Of a DNA stretch of 53,523 bases, positions 25,501 through 33,201 are shown piece by piece. A program made the position numbers and the translations under genes. This DNA comes from JAVBMU01 sp031552185 (GTDB lineage Bacteria > Actinomycetota > Actinomycetes > Actinomycetales > Cellulomonadaceae): contig JAVBMU010000028.1 in assembly GCA_031552185.1 (NCBI GenBank), positions 1 through 53,523 on the forward strand, in the 5' to 3' direction. Position 1 is the first letter of the stretch, and each line of letters begins with the position of its first letter. The notes beneath the pieces were generated by a model that worked only from the letters and a program-made list of their open reading frames with translations, was not told the DNA's origin and did no database searches.

Positions 25501-25808
25501 TCGCCGCCCACCGCCTCGGCCAGGCGGACGAGTTGGAGCAGCGCCAGGTCGGGATCGGCCGACTCGCCGAGGGCGCCGAGCACGTCGTCGGCCCGGTCAC
25601 CCAGCACGGCCTGCAGGTCGGCGCTCGCCAGCAGCCGAGCGGCTCGGGTGGTGTCCACGAAGCCGAGCCGGACCAGCCGAGCGGTCGGCGAGACCCGCCG
25701 GGCCGAGGTCTCATGACCCGCCCGGGAGGAGCTCTCATCCCCGGCGCTGCCGCTCCCGCCCGCCTCGCCGCGCGCCGCAGCCCCGCCCGGCGTCGTCCCG
25801 CGGCTCAC
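22503..25808 (-). CDS. glnE: Bifunctional glutamine synthetase adenylyltransferase/deadenylase
   Basis: A 1101-residue enzyme controlling glutamine synthetase by adding or removing AMP on the GlnA tyrosine. Two nucleotidyltransferase domains are seen: GKCGGRELNYVSDVDV (deadenylating half) and GRLGGRELGYGSDADV (adenylating half), each followed by the KLGRGG(L/V)RDVE-type motif (residues near LKLGRGGLRDVEF and LKLGRGGVSDVEW). Length is that of actinobacterial GlnE. GTG start 4 bp after glnA2. The first 35 residues are low complexity. Confidence 0.95.
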   Translation of the reverse strand: MSRGTTPGGAAARGEAGGSGSAGDESSSRAGHETSARRVSPTARLVRLGFVDTTRAARLLASADLQAVLGDRADDVLGALGESADPDLALLQLVRLAEAVGGDAPGGEGAGNRAPGGDGSLRPFLIEILAGSAGSADAGPGRDGRPQAPTARRRLLAVLGASVALGDEIVRRPGLLRVVADPTSGTGVDAADVRAELLRAVGADPAADAPVAAMASPAGSDAAMASPTGPGASASSEPRAAVDALRRAYRERLLRIAATDLTVPDPLSQLPAVAAALADLAAAALEAALAVARAGQPDHGRAARLAVIAMGKCGGRELNYVSDVDVIYVVEPGPGADEAQATAAGTRLATAMARICAGTAGEPPLWPLDAALRPEGKRGALVRTQAGHISYYERWAKTWEFQALLKARTVAGDRAVGRAYEEAIGPFVWSAVGRENFVEDSRAMRRRVEEHVPRAEADRQLKLGRGGLRDVEFTVQLLQLVHGRADETIRDRDTLTAVAQLSAGGYIAREHAARLAVCYRFLRSLEHRIQLHRLRRTHLMPVAEADLRRLARSLGMRAEGAQGLLERWRGTRREVRSLHEALFYRPLLPATAQLSPAEVSLAPEVAAARFAAIGYLDPEGATRHVLALTEGLSRRAAIQRHLLPVMLGWFAEGASPDDGLAAFRRLSDELGTTHWYLKLLRDSGSAAARLAHVLSNSRYAAAALARSPESVTWLDDDADLAPRGAERLAAESDAILARAEETPERAVVSLRALRRRELARTAVAELLGVSDPVQAAGAISDAADVLLAGGLRLARRVVKAELGRNPAAPGPAKVAVIAMGRLGGRELGYGSDADVLFVFDPAPGADEREAHGYALAVATRLRSLLGAVGPEPGLPVDANLRPEGRSGPLVRSLASYAEYYGRWAAVWESQALLRARPVAGDAALGERFVALIDPLRYPAAGLDAAAVREVRRIKARVESERLPRGVDPSRHLKLGRGGVSDVEWVVQLLQLQHAGTLPELRTTATMTALDAATAAGLVDERDAATLSAAWRLASRVRSAVVLWSGRAGGTSADLLPADRRALRGLARVLDLPGVATGSDLEEHYLRTARRARATMERLFYG

Positions 25809-25812
25809 GCGA

Positions 25813-27150
25813 TCACAGGACCTGCAGGAATCGGCGCAGTTCGAACGGCGTCACCTGGGCGCTGTACCCGGCCCACTCGGCCCGCTTATTGCGCAACACG
25901 TAGGAGAACACGTGCTCCCCCAACGTCTCCGCGACAAGCTCGGATTTCTCCATCAAGCCGATCGCGGCGTCGAGCGACTGCGGCAGCGGTTCGATGCCCA
26001 GCGCCCGCCGCTCGGCGTCGGTCAACTCCCATACATCGTCCTCGGTCGCCTCGATCAGGTCGTACTCCTCGGCGATCCCGCGTAGGCCCGCCGCCAGGAT
26101 GACCGCGAAGGCGAGGTACGGATTGGCCGCCGAGTCGAGGGCGCGGTATTCGATCCGGCTGGAATTGCCCTTGCCCGGCTTGTACATCGGGATCCGGACC
26201 AGCGCCGAACGGTTGTTGTGGCCCCAGCAGACATAGCTCGGGGCCTCGGCTCCGCCCCACAGCCGCTTGTAGGAATTGACGTGCTGGCTGGTGATCGCGG
26301 TGATCTCGGCGGCGTGGACGAGCAGGCCGGCGATGAACCGGCGGGCGGTCCGGGACAGCTCGAACTGCGCCCCCGCCTCGTGAAAGACGTTCCGATCGCC
26401 CTCGAACAGGGACAGGTGGGTGTGCATGCCCGAACCGGGACTCTCCGCCAGCGGCTTGGGCATGAACGAGGCCATGATGCCGTGCTCGAGCGCGACCTCC
26501 TTGACCACGGTGCGGAACGTCATCAGATTGTCGGCGGTGGTCAGGGCGTCCGCGTAGCGCAGGTCGATCTCGTTCTGCCCCGGGCCGGCCTCGTGATGGG
26601 AGAACTCCACCGAGATGCCCACTGATTCGAGCATCGTGATGGCGTCGCGCCGGAAGTCCGCCGTCGAGCCGCGCGCCAGGTGGTCGAAGTATCCCCCCGC
26701 GTCGACCGGGACCGGCGGGCCGGCCGGGTCCGTGGGGTCCCGGAACAAATAGAACTCGACCTCGGGGTGGGTGTAGAAGGTGAAGCCCCGCTCGCTCGCC
26801 CGGGCCAACGCCCGCTTGAGGACGTTGCGCGGATCGGCGAGTGACGGCTCGCCGTCGGGCGTGAGGATGTCACAGAACATCCGGGCGGTGCCGTGCCGGT
26901 CCCCCCGCCAGGGCAACACCTGGAACGTGTTGGGATCGGGCCGGGCGATCATGTCCGCCTCGTAGACCCGGGTCAGTCCCTCAATCGCGCTGCCGTCGAA
27001 GCCGATGCCCTCGTTGAACGCGGACTCCAATTCGGCGGGGGCAACGGCGACGGACTTCAGCGTCCCCAGCACGTCGGTGAACCACAACCGGATGAATCGG
27101 ATGTCCCGCTCCTCGACGGTGCGGAGCACGAACTCCTGCTGCCTGTCCAT
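25813..27150 (-). CDS. glnA2: Glutamine synthetase-like enzyme GlnA2
   Basis: A 445-residue member of the glutamine synthetase superfamily. Catalytic-site motifs remain (EFSHHEAGPGQNEIDLRYADAL in parts, GSGMHTHLSLF). The adenylylation tyrosine is absent: the equivalent loop reads DDVWELTDAE, with Trp where GlnA has Tyr402, so GlnE should not modify it. Its place next to glnE matches Streptomyces SCO2241 and M. tuberculosis Rv2222c. The Streptomyces protein has been described as a gamma-glutamylpolyamine synthetase, so a similar role is plausible. ATG 27150, with a weak -10-like CAGGAT 6 bp before it. Confidence 0.9.
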   Translation of the reverse strand: MDRQQEFVLRTVEERDIRFIRLWFTDVLGTLKSVAVAPAELESAFNEGIGFDGSAIEGLTRVYEADMIARPDPNTFQVLPWRGDRHGTARMFCDILTPDGEPSLADPRNVLKRALARASERGFTFYTHPEVEFYLFRDPTDPAGPPVPVDAGGYFDHLARGSTADFRRDAITMLESVGISVEFSHHEAGPGQNEIDLRYADALTTADNLMTFRTVVKEVALEHGIMASFMPKPLAESPGSGMHTHLSLFEGDRNVFHEAGAQFELSRTARRFIAGLLVHAAEITAITSQHVNSYKRLWGGAEAPSYVCWGHNNRSALVRIPMYKPGKGNSSRIEYRALDSAANPYLAFAVILAAGLRGIAEEYDLIEATEDDVWELTDAERRALGIEPLPQSLDAAIGLMEKSELVAETLGEHVFSYVLRNKRAEWAGYSAQVTPFELRRFLQVL

Positions 27151-27243
27151 GGACCCATCCTGCCCGAAGCGCCGCCCCAAGATGTGTCCGACGGCATGTT
27201 CGACCCGTGTGGTCCGACGCCACGGACCTGGGATCGGGCGCAT

Positions 27244-27249
27244 TACGCT
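27244..27249 (+). promoter_or_regulatory. Leaderless -10 box of nadE
   Basis: TACGCT is followed by 7 bp and then ATG 27257; no Shine-Dalgarno sequence is present. Confidence 0.55.
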
Positions 27250-27256
27250 TGCGCTC

Positions 27257-28945
27257 ATGACGCTCGCGGGCAACGAACGACTACGCGTCGCCCTCGCGCA
27301 GGTGGACACCTGCGTCGGCGACCTCGACGGAAACGCGGCCGTGGTGCTGGAATGGACCAGACGAGCGGCCGCGGCGGGCGCGCAGATCGTCGCCTTCCCC
27401 GAGATGACGCTCACCGGCTACCCGATCGAGGACCTGGCCCTGCGGCCCTCCTTCCGCCGCGCGGCCGAGGCCGCCTGCGCCGAGGTGGCCGCAAGCCTGG
27501 ACCAGGCGGGCTTCGGCGACGTCACGGTGGTCCTCGGCACCGTGGGCACCGCCGCGGGCACCGGCCGGCGCCGGGGCGCCTCGGACCGCCCGCATACGCC
27601 GATCCGCGACCTGCCGACCAATCGGGCCGTCATCCTGCGCGACGGCGCGATCATCGCCGGGTACGACAAGCACCACCTGCCCAACTACGGCGTCTTCGAC
27701 GAGTTCCGGATCTTTGCCCAGGGCCACGATCCCTGCCTGGTCGAGGTCGCCGGCACCCGCGTCGGCGTGGTGATCTGCGAGGACATCTGGCAGGACGGGG
27801 GTCCGGTGGCGGAACTCGCCGCGCAGGACATCGACCTGCTGCTGGTGCTCAACGGTTCCCCGTTCGAGTCGGGCAAGGGCCGCGCGCGCACGGACCTCGC
27901 GGCCCAGCGGGCGCGCGAGGTCGGCGCCCCGGTCGGGTACGTCAACCTCGTCGGCGGCCAGGACGATCTGGTGTTCGACGGCGGATCCTTCGTCACGGAC
28001 GAGTCCGGCGTCGTCGTCGCGTCCTCGCCGCAATTCGTCGAGGACCTGCTGATCTGGGATGTCGGCGGGCGCGGCACGCTCGCCCCCGAGCCCGAGCCGC
28101 ACGAGGAGGTGTACCGCGCCTGCGTGACCGGGCTGGCCGGGTATGCCCGCAAGAACGGCTTCCGGAGCGTCCTTCTGGGCTTGTCCGGCGGGATCGACTC
28201 GGCGCTCGTCGCCGCGATCGCGGCGGACGCGCTCGGCGGCGAGAACGTCGTCGGCGTATCGATGCCATCCCGGCACTCCTCGAACCACTCCCGCAGCGAC
28301 GCGGCCGAATCCGCCCGTCGGATCGGCGCGGACTACCGCGTCCAGCCGATCGCCGACCTGGTCGAGGCCGTCGAGGGCGCGCTGCACCCGGACGGCATCG
28401 CCGCGGAGAATCTCCAGGCCCGAATGCGGGCGATCGTCCTGATGACCATCTCGAATACCGAGGGCCACCTCGTCCTGGCGACGGGAAACAAGTCCGAGTT
28501 GGCCGTCGGCTACTCCACGATCTACGGCGACGCCGTCGGCGGCTACGCGCCCCTCAAGGACGTCGACAAGTCCACCGTGTGGGCCTTGGCGCGCTACCGC
28601 AACGCGCTGGCCGCCACGCGCGGCGAACAGCCGCCCATTCCGGAGAACTCGATCACCAAGCCGCCGTCGGCGGAGCTGCGACCGGGCCAACTCGACTCGC
28701 AGTCCCTGCCCGAGTACGACGTGCTCGACCAGGTGCTGGCCGCCTACATCGGCCACGCCGAAGGGCGGGCCGAACTGCTCGCCCGCGACTTCGACCCGCA
28801 GGTCGTGGATCGGGTGGTCTCGCTGGTGGACCGGGCCGAGTGGAAACGGCGCCAATACCCCGTGGGGCCGAAAGTCACCGCGCTCGCCTTCGGCCGCGAC
28901 CGGCGGCTACCGATCACGTCCCGCTGGCGCGAACCCCTCGACTGA
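27257..28945 (+). CDS. nadE: Glutamine-dependent NAD+ synthetase
   Basis: A 562-residue two-domain enzyme. The N-terminal nitrilase-type glutaminase has the Glu-Lys-Cys triad in PEMTLTGYP, KHHLPNYG and VVICEDIW. The C-terminal synthetase begins near residue 290 with LGLSGGIDSALVA (PP-loop) and continues with ATGNKSELAVGYSTIYGD in parts. It makes NAD from deamido-NAD, ATP and glutamine. Likely leaderless, and probably cotranscribed with panB 15 bp downstream. Confidence 0.96.
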   Translation: MTLAGNERLRVALAQVDTCVGDLDGNAAVVLEWTRRAAAAGAQIVAFPEMTLTGYPIEDLALRPSFRRAAEAACAEVAASLDQAGFGDVTVVLGTVGTAAGTGRRRGASDRPHTPIRDLPTNRAVILRDGAIIAGYDKHHLPNYGVFDEFRIFAQGHDPCLVEVAGTRVGVVICEDIWQDGGPVAELAAQDIDLLLVLNGSPFESGKGRARTDLAAQRAREVGAPVGYVNLVGGQDDLVFDGGSFVTDESGVVVASSPQFVEDLLIWDVGGRGTLAPEPEPHEEVYRACVTGLAGYARKNGFRSVLLGLSGGIDSALVAAIAADALGGENVVGVSMPSRHSSNHSRSDAAESARRIGADYRVQPIADLVEAVEGALHPDGIAAENLQARMRAIVLMTISNTEGHLVLATGNKSELAVGYSTIYGDAVGGYAPLKDVDKSTVWALARYRNALAATRGEQPPIPENSITKPPSAELRPGQLDSQSLPEYDVLDQVLAAYIGHAEGRAELLARDFDPQVVDRVVSLVDRAEWKRRQYPVGPKVTALAFGRDRRLPITSRWREPLD

Positions 28946-28960
28946 GCGAACGGAGCAGCC

Positions 28961-29803
28961 ATGTCCGCCACCCCTGCCGCCCCGACGGCGTCCCCGGACG
29001 AGCGCCCGCGCCGGGTGCGGGTGCACCACCTGGCGGCCGCCAAGGCCCGCGGCCAGAAGCTCACCATGCTGACGGCCTACGACGCCGTGACCGCCCGGAT
29101 CTTCGACGCGGCCGGCATCGACCTGCTCCTGGTCGGCGACTCGATCGGGAACACGATGCACGGCCACTCCTCCACGCTGCCGGTCACCGTCGAGGACCTG
29201 ATCCCGGCCGCGCGGGCCGTGGCGGGGGCCGCCCGGCGCGCGTTCGTCGTCGTCGATCTGCCGTTCGGGTCCTACGAGGCCGGGCCCGAGCAGGCGCTCG
29301 CGACCGGCGTCCGGTTCCTGAAGACGACCGGGGCGGCCGCGGTCAAGCTGGAGGGCGGGCGCCGGGTCGCGGCCCAGATCCGGGCGCTGACCGACGCCGG
29401 GATCCCGGTGCTTGGGCACCTCGGCTTCACGCCGCAGTCGGAGCACATGCTCGGCGGGCCGCGGGTGCAGGGCCGCGGGGAGGACGCCGCCGACGCGCTC
29501 GTCGCCGATGCCGCGGCGGTGGTTGCCGCGGGTGCCGTCGCCGTCGTGCTCGAGATGGTGCCGGCCGACCTCGCCACGCGGATCTCGCAGTTGCTCGAGG
29601 TGCCGACGATCGGGATCGGGGCCGGGCCGGGGTGCGACGGGCAAGTGCTCGTCTGGACCGACTTCGCTGGGATGACCGACTGGTCGCCGCGGTTCGCCCG
29701 GCGCTTCGCCGAGATCGGCACGGCCCTGGGCGACGCCGCCCGCGACTACGCGCAGGCCGTCCGGGACGGGGCCTTCCCGGGTCCGGAACACAGCGTCACC
29801 TGA
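28961..29803 (+). CDS. panB: 3-methyl-2-oxobutanoate hydroxymethyltransferase
   Basis: A 280-residue enzyme for the first step of pantothenate synthesis (ketopantoate from 2-oxoisovalerate and methylene-THF). Conserved segments: MLTAYDAVTARIFD, VGDSIGNTMHGHSSTLPVT in parts, VKLEGG, LGFTPQS and IGIGAGPGCDGQVLV. ATG with GGAG 6 bp upstream. Its stop is 3 bp from the stop of the convergent amidase gene, so the transcripts must overlap. Confidence 0.96.
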   Translation: MSATPAAPTASPDERPRRVRVHHLAAAKARGQKLTMLTAYDAVTARIFDAAGIDLLLVGDSIGNTMHGHSSTLPVTVEDLIPAARAVAGAARRAFVVVDLPFGSYEAGPEQALATGVRFLKTTGAAAVKLEGGRRVAAQIRALTDAGIPVLGHLGFTPQSEHMLGGPRVQGRGEDAADALVADAAAVVAAGAVAVVLEMVPADLATRISQLLEVPTIGIGAGPGCDGQVLVWTDFAGMTDWSPRFARRFAEIGTALGDAARDYAQAVRDGAFPGPEHSVT

Positions 29804-29806
29804 GGT

Positions 29807-30718
29807 TCAGCGGCGGGCGAGGGCCCAGGCCTCGATCCCGGCGGCGACGGCCTGCGCGTACCGCGCTCGGCCCGCCTCCGTCTGCATCACCCGCGCCTCG
29901 GCCCGATTGCGCATCTCCCCCAGTTCGAGCATCGCGGCGGGCACGGTCGACCAGTTCAGCGTGGCGACGTCCGAGCGGCGGGACACCCCCTGCGGGTAGG
30001 CGCCGTTCGGCGCAAAGCCCTCGGCCGCCAGCGCGGCCACGAGCCGATCGGCGAGTTCGGCACTCGGGCCGTCCTGGGCCGGGTTGAGCGGTGGGTTCGG
30101 CACGATGACGTGAAATCCGGTGGCGGCCGGGTTGACGCTCCCGTTCGCGTGCAGCGAGACGAGCACGGCCGCATGGTGGGCACCCGCGAAGGCGCCGCGC
30201 TCGTGCACACACGGGCCGACGCCGTCGTCGTCGGCCCGGGTGAGCACCACCGTCGCACCCCGGCCGCGCAGCAGCGCGGCGGCCCGCCCGGCGACGTCCC
30301 ACACCAACGCATGCTCGGCATAGCCCGACGACGTCGCCGTGCCCGTCGTATTGCAGGCCTTCCGGCCGCCCCGGCCGTCGGGGACCAGCGCCGCGACCGT
30401 TCGCGCATTCCTTGCGTTCGCGCCGTTGTGCCCCGGATCGAGCACGACGACGACGCCCGTCAGCGCGGCCGTCTCGCCCCGTGCAGCCGGCGCGGCCGAT
30501 GCGCCCGGCACGGCCGATGCGGCCGGACCCGCGGTACCCCCGGTCCGCATCCGCGATCCGCTCGAGGCGCTGCTGCTCCCGAGCGTTTGCGTGGTATCTT
30601 CCGGCGCCGCGCAGCCGGCCAATCCCGCGGCCCCGAGGCACGCGAACACGCCGATGCAGGCCACGAGCCGGGCGAGGTGAGCCGACGGACCGTTCCGGGG
30701 CTCAGCCGTCCCGGTCAC
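29807..30718 (-). CDS. N-acetylmuramoyl-L-alanine amidase (Amidase_3), lipoprotein
   Basis: A 303-residue cell-wall hydrolase. Signal peptide with lipobox LAGC (Cys near residue 35), then an Ala/Ser/Gly linker to about residue 85. The zinc amidase domain shows VVLDPGHNG (metal His), the SLHANGS His and LELGEMRN with the catalytic Glu. It should act outside the membrane, cleaving the amide bond between MurNAc and the peptide. The GTG start lies inside the end of the upstream small gene (17-bp overlap). Confidence 0.88.
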   Translation of the reverse strand: MTGTAEPRNGPSAHLARLVACIGVFACLGAAGLAGCAAPEDTTQTLGSSSASSGSRMRTGGTAGPAASAVPGASAAPAARGETAALTGVVVVLDPGHNGANARNARTVAALVPDGRGGRKACNTTGTATSSGYAEHALVWDVAGRAAALLRGRGATVVLTRADDDGVGPCVHERGAFAGAHHAAVLVSLHANGSVNPAATGFHVIVPNPPLNPAQDGPSAELADRLVAALAAEGFAPNGAYPQGVSRRSDVATLNWSTVPAAMLELGEMRNRAEARVMQTEAGRARYAQAVAAGIEAWALARR

Positions 30719-30920
30719 GGCGGTCGGCCTCGTCCCAGGCCGCGGTCCGGGCGCGGGCGATGTCCAGCGCCCGCTCGGCCTCGGCCCGGGTCCGGTAGGG
30801 CCCCATCCGCCCCGCCCAGGAACTCACCCGACCCTGCTCGACGGCGCCGGTGCGGGTGTCGTAGTAGAACGCGTCGTCCGGCGCGAGATCGTCGCCGGTC
30901 GGCGGTGGCGTGGTGTCCAT
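30702..30920 (-). CDS. Small SPOR-like protein
   Basis: A 72-residue acidic protein that reads DAFYYDTRTGAVEQG, then SSWAGRMGPYRTRAEAERALDIAR. The last part resembles the core of a SPOR repeat (GPYRTRAEAERAL), a fold that binds denuded peptidoglycan, which suits the overlapping amidase gene. No signal peptide is seen, so it would be cytosolic. ATG 30920 has GGGAGGA 8 bp upstream. It diverges from map. Confidence 0.75.
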   Translation of the reverse strand: MDTTPPPTGDDLAPDDAFYYDTRTGAVEQGRVSSWAGRMGPYRTRAEAERALDIARARTAAWDEADRRDRDG

Positions 30921-31026
30921 CGTCCAATCCTCCCGCACCCGGGCGCCGATGCTTAGCCCGCCGAGGCAAACCCAGGGTGACGACCGGGGCGCCGGCCCGT
31001 CCCGAGGAGGCGCGCAGCACGTTCCG

Positions 31027-31032
31027 TACACT
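31027..31032 (+). promoter_or_regulatory. Leaderless -10 box of map
   Basis: TACACT lies 6 bp before GTG 31039, with no Shine-Dalgarno sequence between. Confidence 0.6.
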
Positions 31033-31038
31033 GAATTC

Positions 31039-31938
31039 GTGTCCGTTCCCCCGTTGACCAGTCCCGCCGTGGCCGGCGCCGTCGCGCCCCGAGGCCCGCT
31101 CACCCCCGGCCGGATCGGCCCGCCCCGGCCGGTGCCCGGATCGATCCGACGCCCCGAGTACGTCGGCAAGCCCGGCCCGACGCCGTTCACCGGCAGCGAG
31201 GTCAAGGACCCGGCGACGATCGCCCGGATCCGGGTCGCCGCCGGGATCGCCGCCCGCGCCATCGACGCGGTCGCGGCCCACATCGCCCCGGGCGTCACCA
31301 CCGACGAGTTGGACCGCGTCGGCCACGAGTTCCTGATCGCCCATGGCGCCTACCCCTCGACGCTGGGCTACCGCGGCTTCCCGAAGTCGGTGTGCACCTC
31401 GGTGAACGAGGTGATCTGCCACGGGATCCCCGATTCGACCGTGCTCGCCGAGGGCGACATCGTGAACCTCGACATCACCGCCTTTGTGGACGGGGTGCAC
31501 GGGGACACGAACGCGACCTTCCCGGTCGGCATCGTCGACGAGGAGACCAGGCTGCTCGTAGCGCGGACCCGCGAGGCGCTCGCCCGGGGGATCAAGGCCG
31601 TCGCCCCCGGCCGGCAGCTCAACGTGATCGGCCGCGTGATCGAGCGCTATGCCGCCCGATTCGGCTACGGCGTCGTGCGCGAGTACACCGGGCACGGCGT
31701 CGGCGAGGCGTTCCACTCGGGATTGGTGGTGCCGCACTACGACGCCGCACCGGACCACGCCACGCGGATCGAGCCGGGGATGGTGTTCACGATCGAACCG
31801 ATGCTCACCCTGGGCAGGGCCGAATGGCGGGTTTGGGACGACGGGTGGACCGTGGTCACGGCCGACGCATCGCGCTCGGCCCAGTTCGAGCACACGATTC
31901 TCGTCACCGACCACGGAGCGGAGATCCTGACACTGTGA
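31039..31938 (+). CDS. map: Methionine aminopeptidase, type I
   Basis: A 299-residue enzyme removing initiator Met. A 40-residue N-terminal extension with PEYVGKPGP is typical of actinobacterial MetAP proteins. Metal and active-site motifs: NEVICHGIPD, NLDITAFVDGVHGDTNATF in parts (two Asp), TGHGVGEAFH, FTIEPML and QFEHTILV. The GTG at 31039 is chosen because of the -10 box 6 bp before. Its TGA overlaps the GTG of ppgK. Confidence 0.95.
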   Translation: MSVPPLTSPAVAGAVAPRGPLTPGRIGPPRPVPGSIRRPEYVGKPGPTPFTGSEVKDPATIARIRVAAGIAARAIDAVAAHIAPGVTTDELDRVGHEFLIAHGAYPSTLGYRGFPKSVCTSVNEVICHGIPDSTVLAEGDIVNLDITAFVDGVHGDTNATFPVGIVDEETRLLVARTREALARGIKAVAPGRQLNVIGRVIERYAARFGYGVVREYTGHGVGEAFHSGLVVPHYDAAPDHATRIEPGMVFTIEPMLTLGRAEWRVWDDGWTVVTADASRSAQFEHTILVTDHGAEILTL

Positions 31939-32699
31939 ACACACCCGCGCCCGGGCGGTATGCCTTCGGGATCGACATCGGCGGCAGCGGCATCAAGGGC
32001 GCTCCCGTGGACCTGCGGACCGGGGAGTTCGCGGCCGAGCGCCGCCGCATCCCCACCCCCCAGCCGTCGACGCCGAAGGCGGTTGCCGCGGTCGCCGCGG
32101 AACTCGTGAACGCCTTCGAACTGCCCGCCGACGTGCCGATCGGCGTCGCCTTTCCCGCCCCGATGCAGCGCGGCGTGGTGCGGTCGATCGCCAACCTCGA
32201 CAAGTCCTGGACCGGCATCGACCTGCCGGCCCTGTTCACCCGGCAGACCGGTCGGCATGTGGTCGCGGTGAACGACGCCGACGCCGCCGGCGTGGGCGAG
32301 GTCCGGTACGGCGCCGCCCGGGAGGCGGAGGGCGTCATCCTCGTCGCGACCCTGGGGACCGGGATCGGGTCCGCGCTGATCGTGGAGGGCCGGCTGCTGC
32401 CGAACACCGAACTCGGGCATCTGGAGATCGATGGCGTCGACGCCGAGACGCGCGCCTCGGACGCCGCCCGGGACCGGGAAGCACTCAGCTTCGAGGAGTG
32501 GGCCAGGCGCCTGCAGCGCTATTTCGGCGTGATCGAGAACCTGCTCTCGCCGGACCTGATTGTGATCGGCGGCGGGGTCAGCAAACACCACGAGAAATTC
32601 CTCCCGCTGCTGCACCTGCGCGCGCCGATCATCCCCGCCCAATTGCGCAACGCCGCCGGGATCGTGGGCGCCGCCGCCATGGCCGCCGACCACCGCTGA
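31935..32699 (+). CDS. ppgK: Polyphosphate glucokinase
   Basis: A 254-residue ROK-family kinase that phosphorylates glucose using polyphosphate or ATP; a hallmark of actinobacteria. The N-terminal phosphate motif DIGGSGIKGAPVDL, the adenosine region LVATLGTGIGSAL and the sugar-binding NTELGHLEIDG are seen. Coupled to map by a GTGA overlap at 31935-31938; this pairing is also seen in relatives. Confidence 0.93.
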   Translation: MNTPAPGRYAFGIDIGGSGIKGAPVDLRTGEFAAERRRIPTPQPSTPKAVAAVAAELVNAFELPADVPIGVAFPAPMQRGVVRSIANLDKSWTGIDLPALFTRQTGRHVVAVNDADAAGVGEVRYGAAREAEGVILVATLGTGIGSALIVEGRLLPNTELGHLEIDGVDAETRASDAARDREALSFEEWARRLQRYFGVIENLLSPDLIVIGGGVSKHHEKFLPLLHLRAPIIPAQLRNAAGIVGAAAMAADHR

Positions 32700-32738
32700 G
32701 GTCTCCCTGCCCGGGGGTTCCCCGCCGCCCCGACCGGA

Positions 32739-33077
32739 TCAGATCGCGTCGCCGCCATCGTGCTCGTGGACCAGGATTCCCCGCACGCCCAGCATGTCCA
32801 GCACGTCGGAGACCACCGGCGGCGTCCGGCGCAGCCGCACCTCCAGGCCCTGCTCGGCGCCGGCTGCGGCGAACTGGACCAGAAATGCAATCCCGGTCGA
32901 GTCCATGAATGTCACCCGCGACGTGTCGACCACGAGCGGCAATTGGCGGGCCAGCGCATTGGCCAGCGCCGCCCCGGCCTCGGCGCGCAATGCGACGTCG
33001 ATCTCACCCCACATTTCGATGAGACTGAGATCGGGCTCTTCGCGGAGCTCGATCCCGTTCGCGTCGGCGTCGACCAT
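32739..33077 (-). CDS. STAS domain anti-sigma factor antagonist
   Basis: A 112-residue single-domain protein of the SpoIIAA/RsbV type. The phosphorylatable serine is in FMDSTGIAFLVQF near residue 60. In its dephospho form such a protein binds an anti-sigma kinase and frees a sigma factor. No kinase gene is nearby, so the partner is elsewhere. The ATG has GAGGTGG upstream. Convergent with ppgK. Confidence 0.88.
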   Translation of the reverse strand: MVDADANGIELREEPDLSLIEMWGEIDVALRAEAGAALANALARQLPLVVDTSRVTFMDSTGIAFLVQFAAAGAEQGLEVRLRRTPPVVSDVLDMLGVRGILVHEHDGGDAI

Positions 33078-33201
33078 GCGTCCGTACCACCTCGCTAGCC
33101 GTGGCCCTGGACGACGGGCGGACGCTCCTCCCGCCGATCCGCCCGCTTGGCCCCCGAATTCTGCGTTTCAGCCTACCCCACCGCCCCCGGACGGGCGCCG
33201 G

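Noticed and set aside
23101..25740. Long plus-strand frames opposite glnE and ppc
   Set aside because: They are antisense shadows caused by high GC at codon third positions; glnE and ppc are certain.
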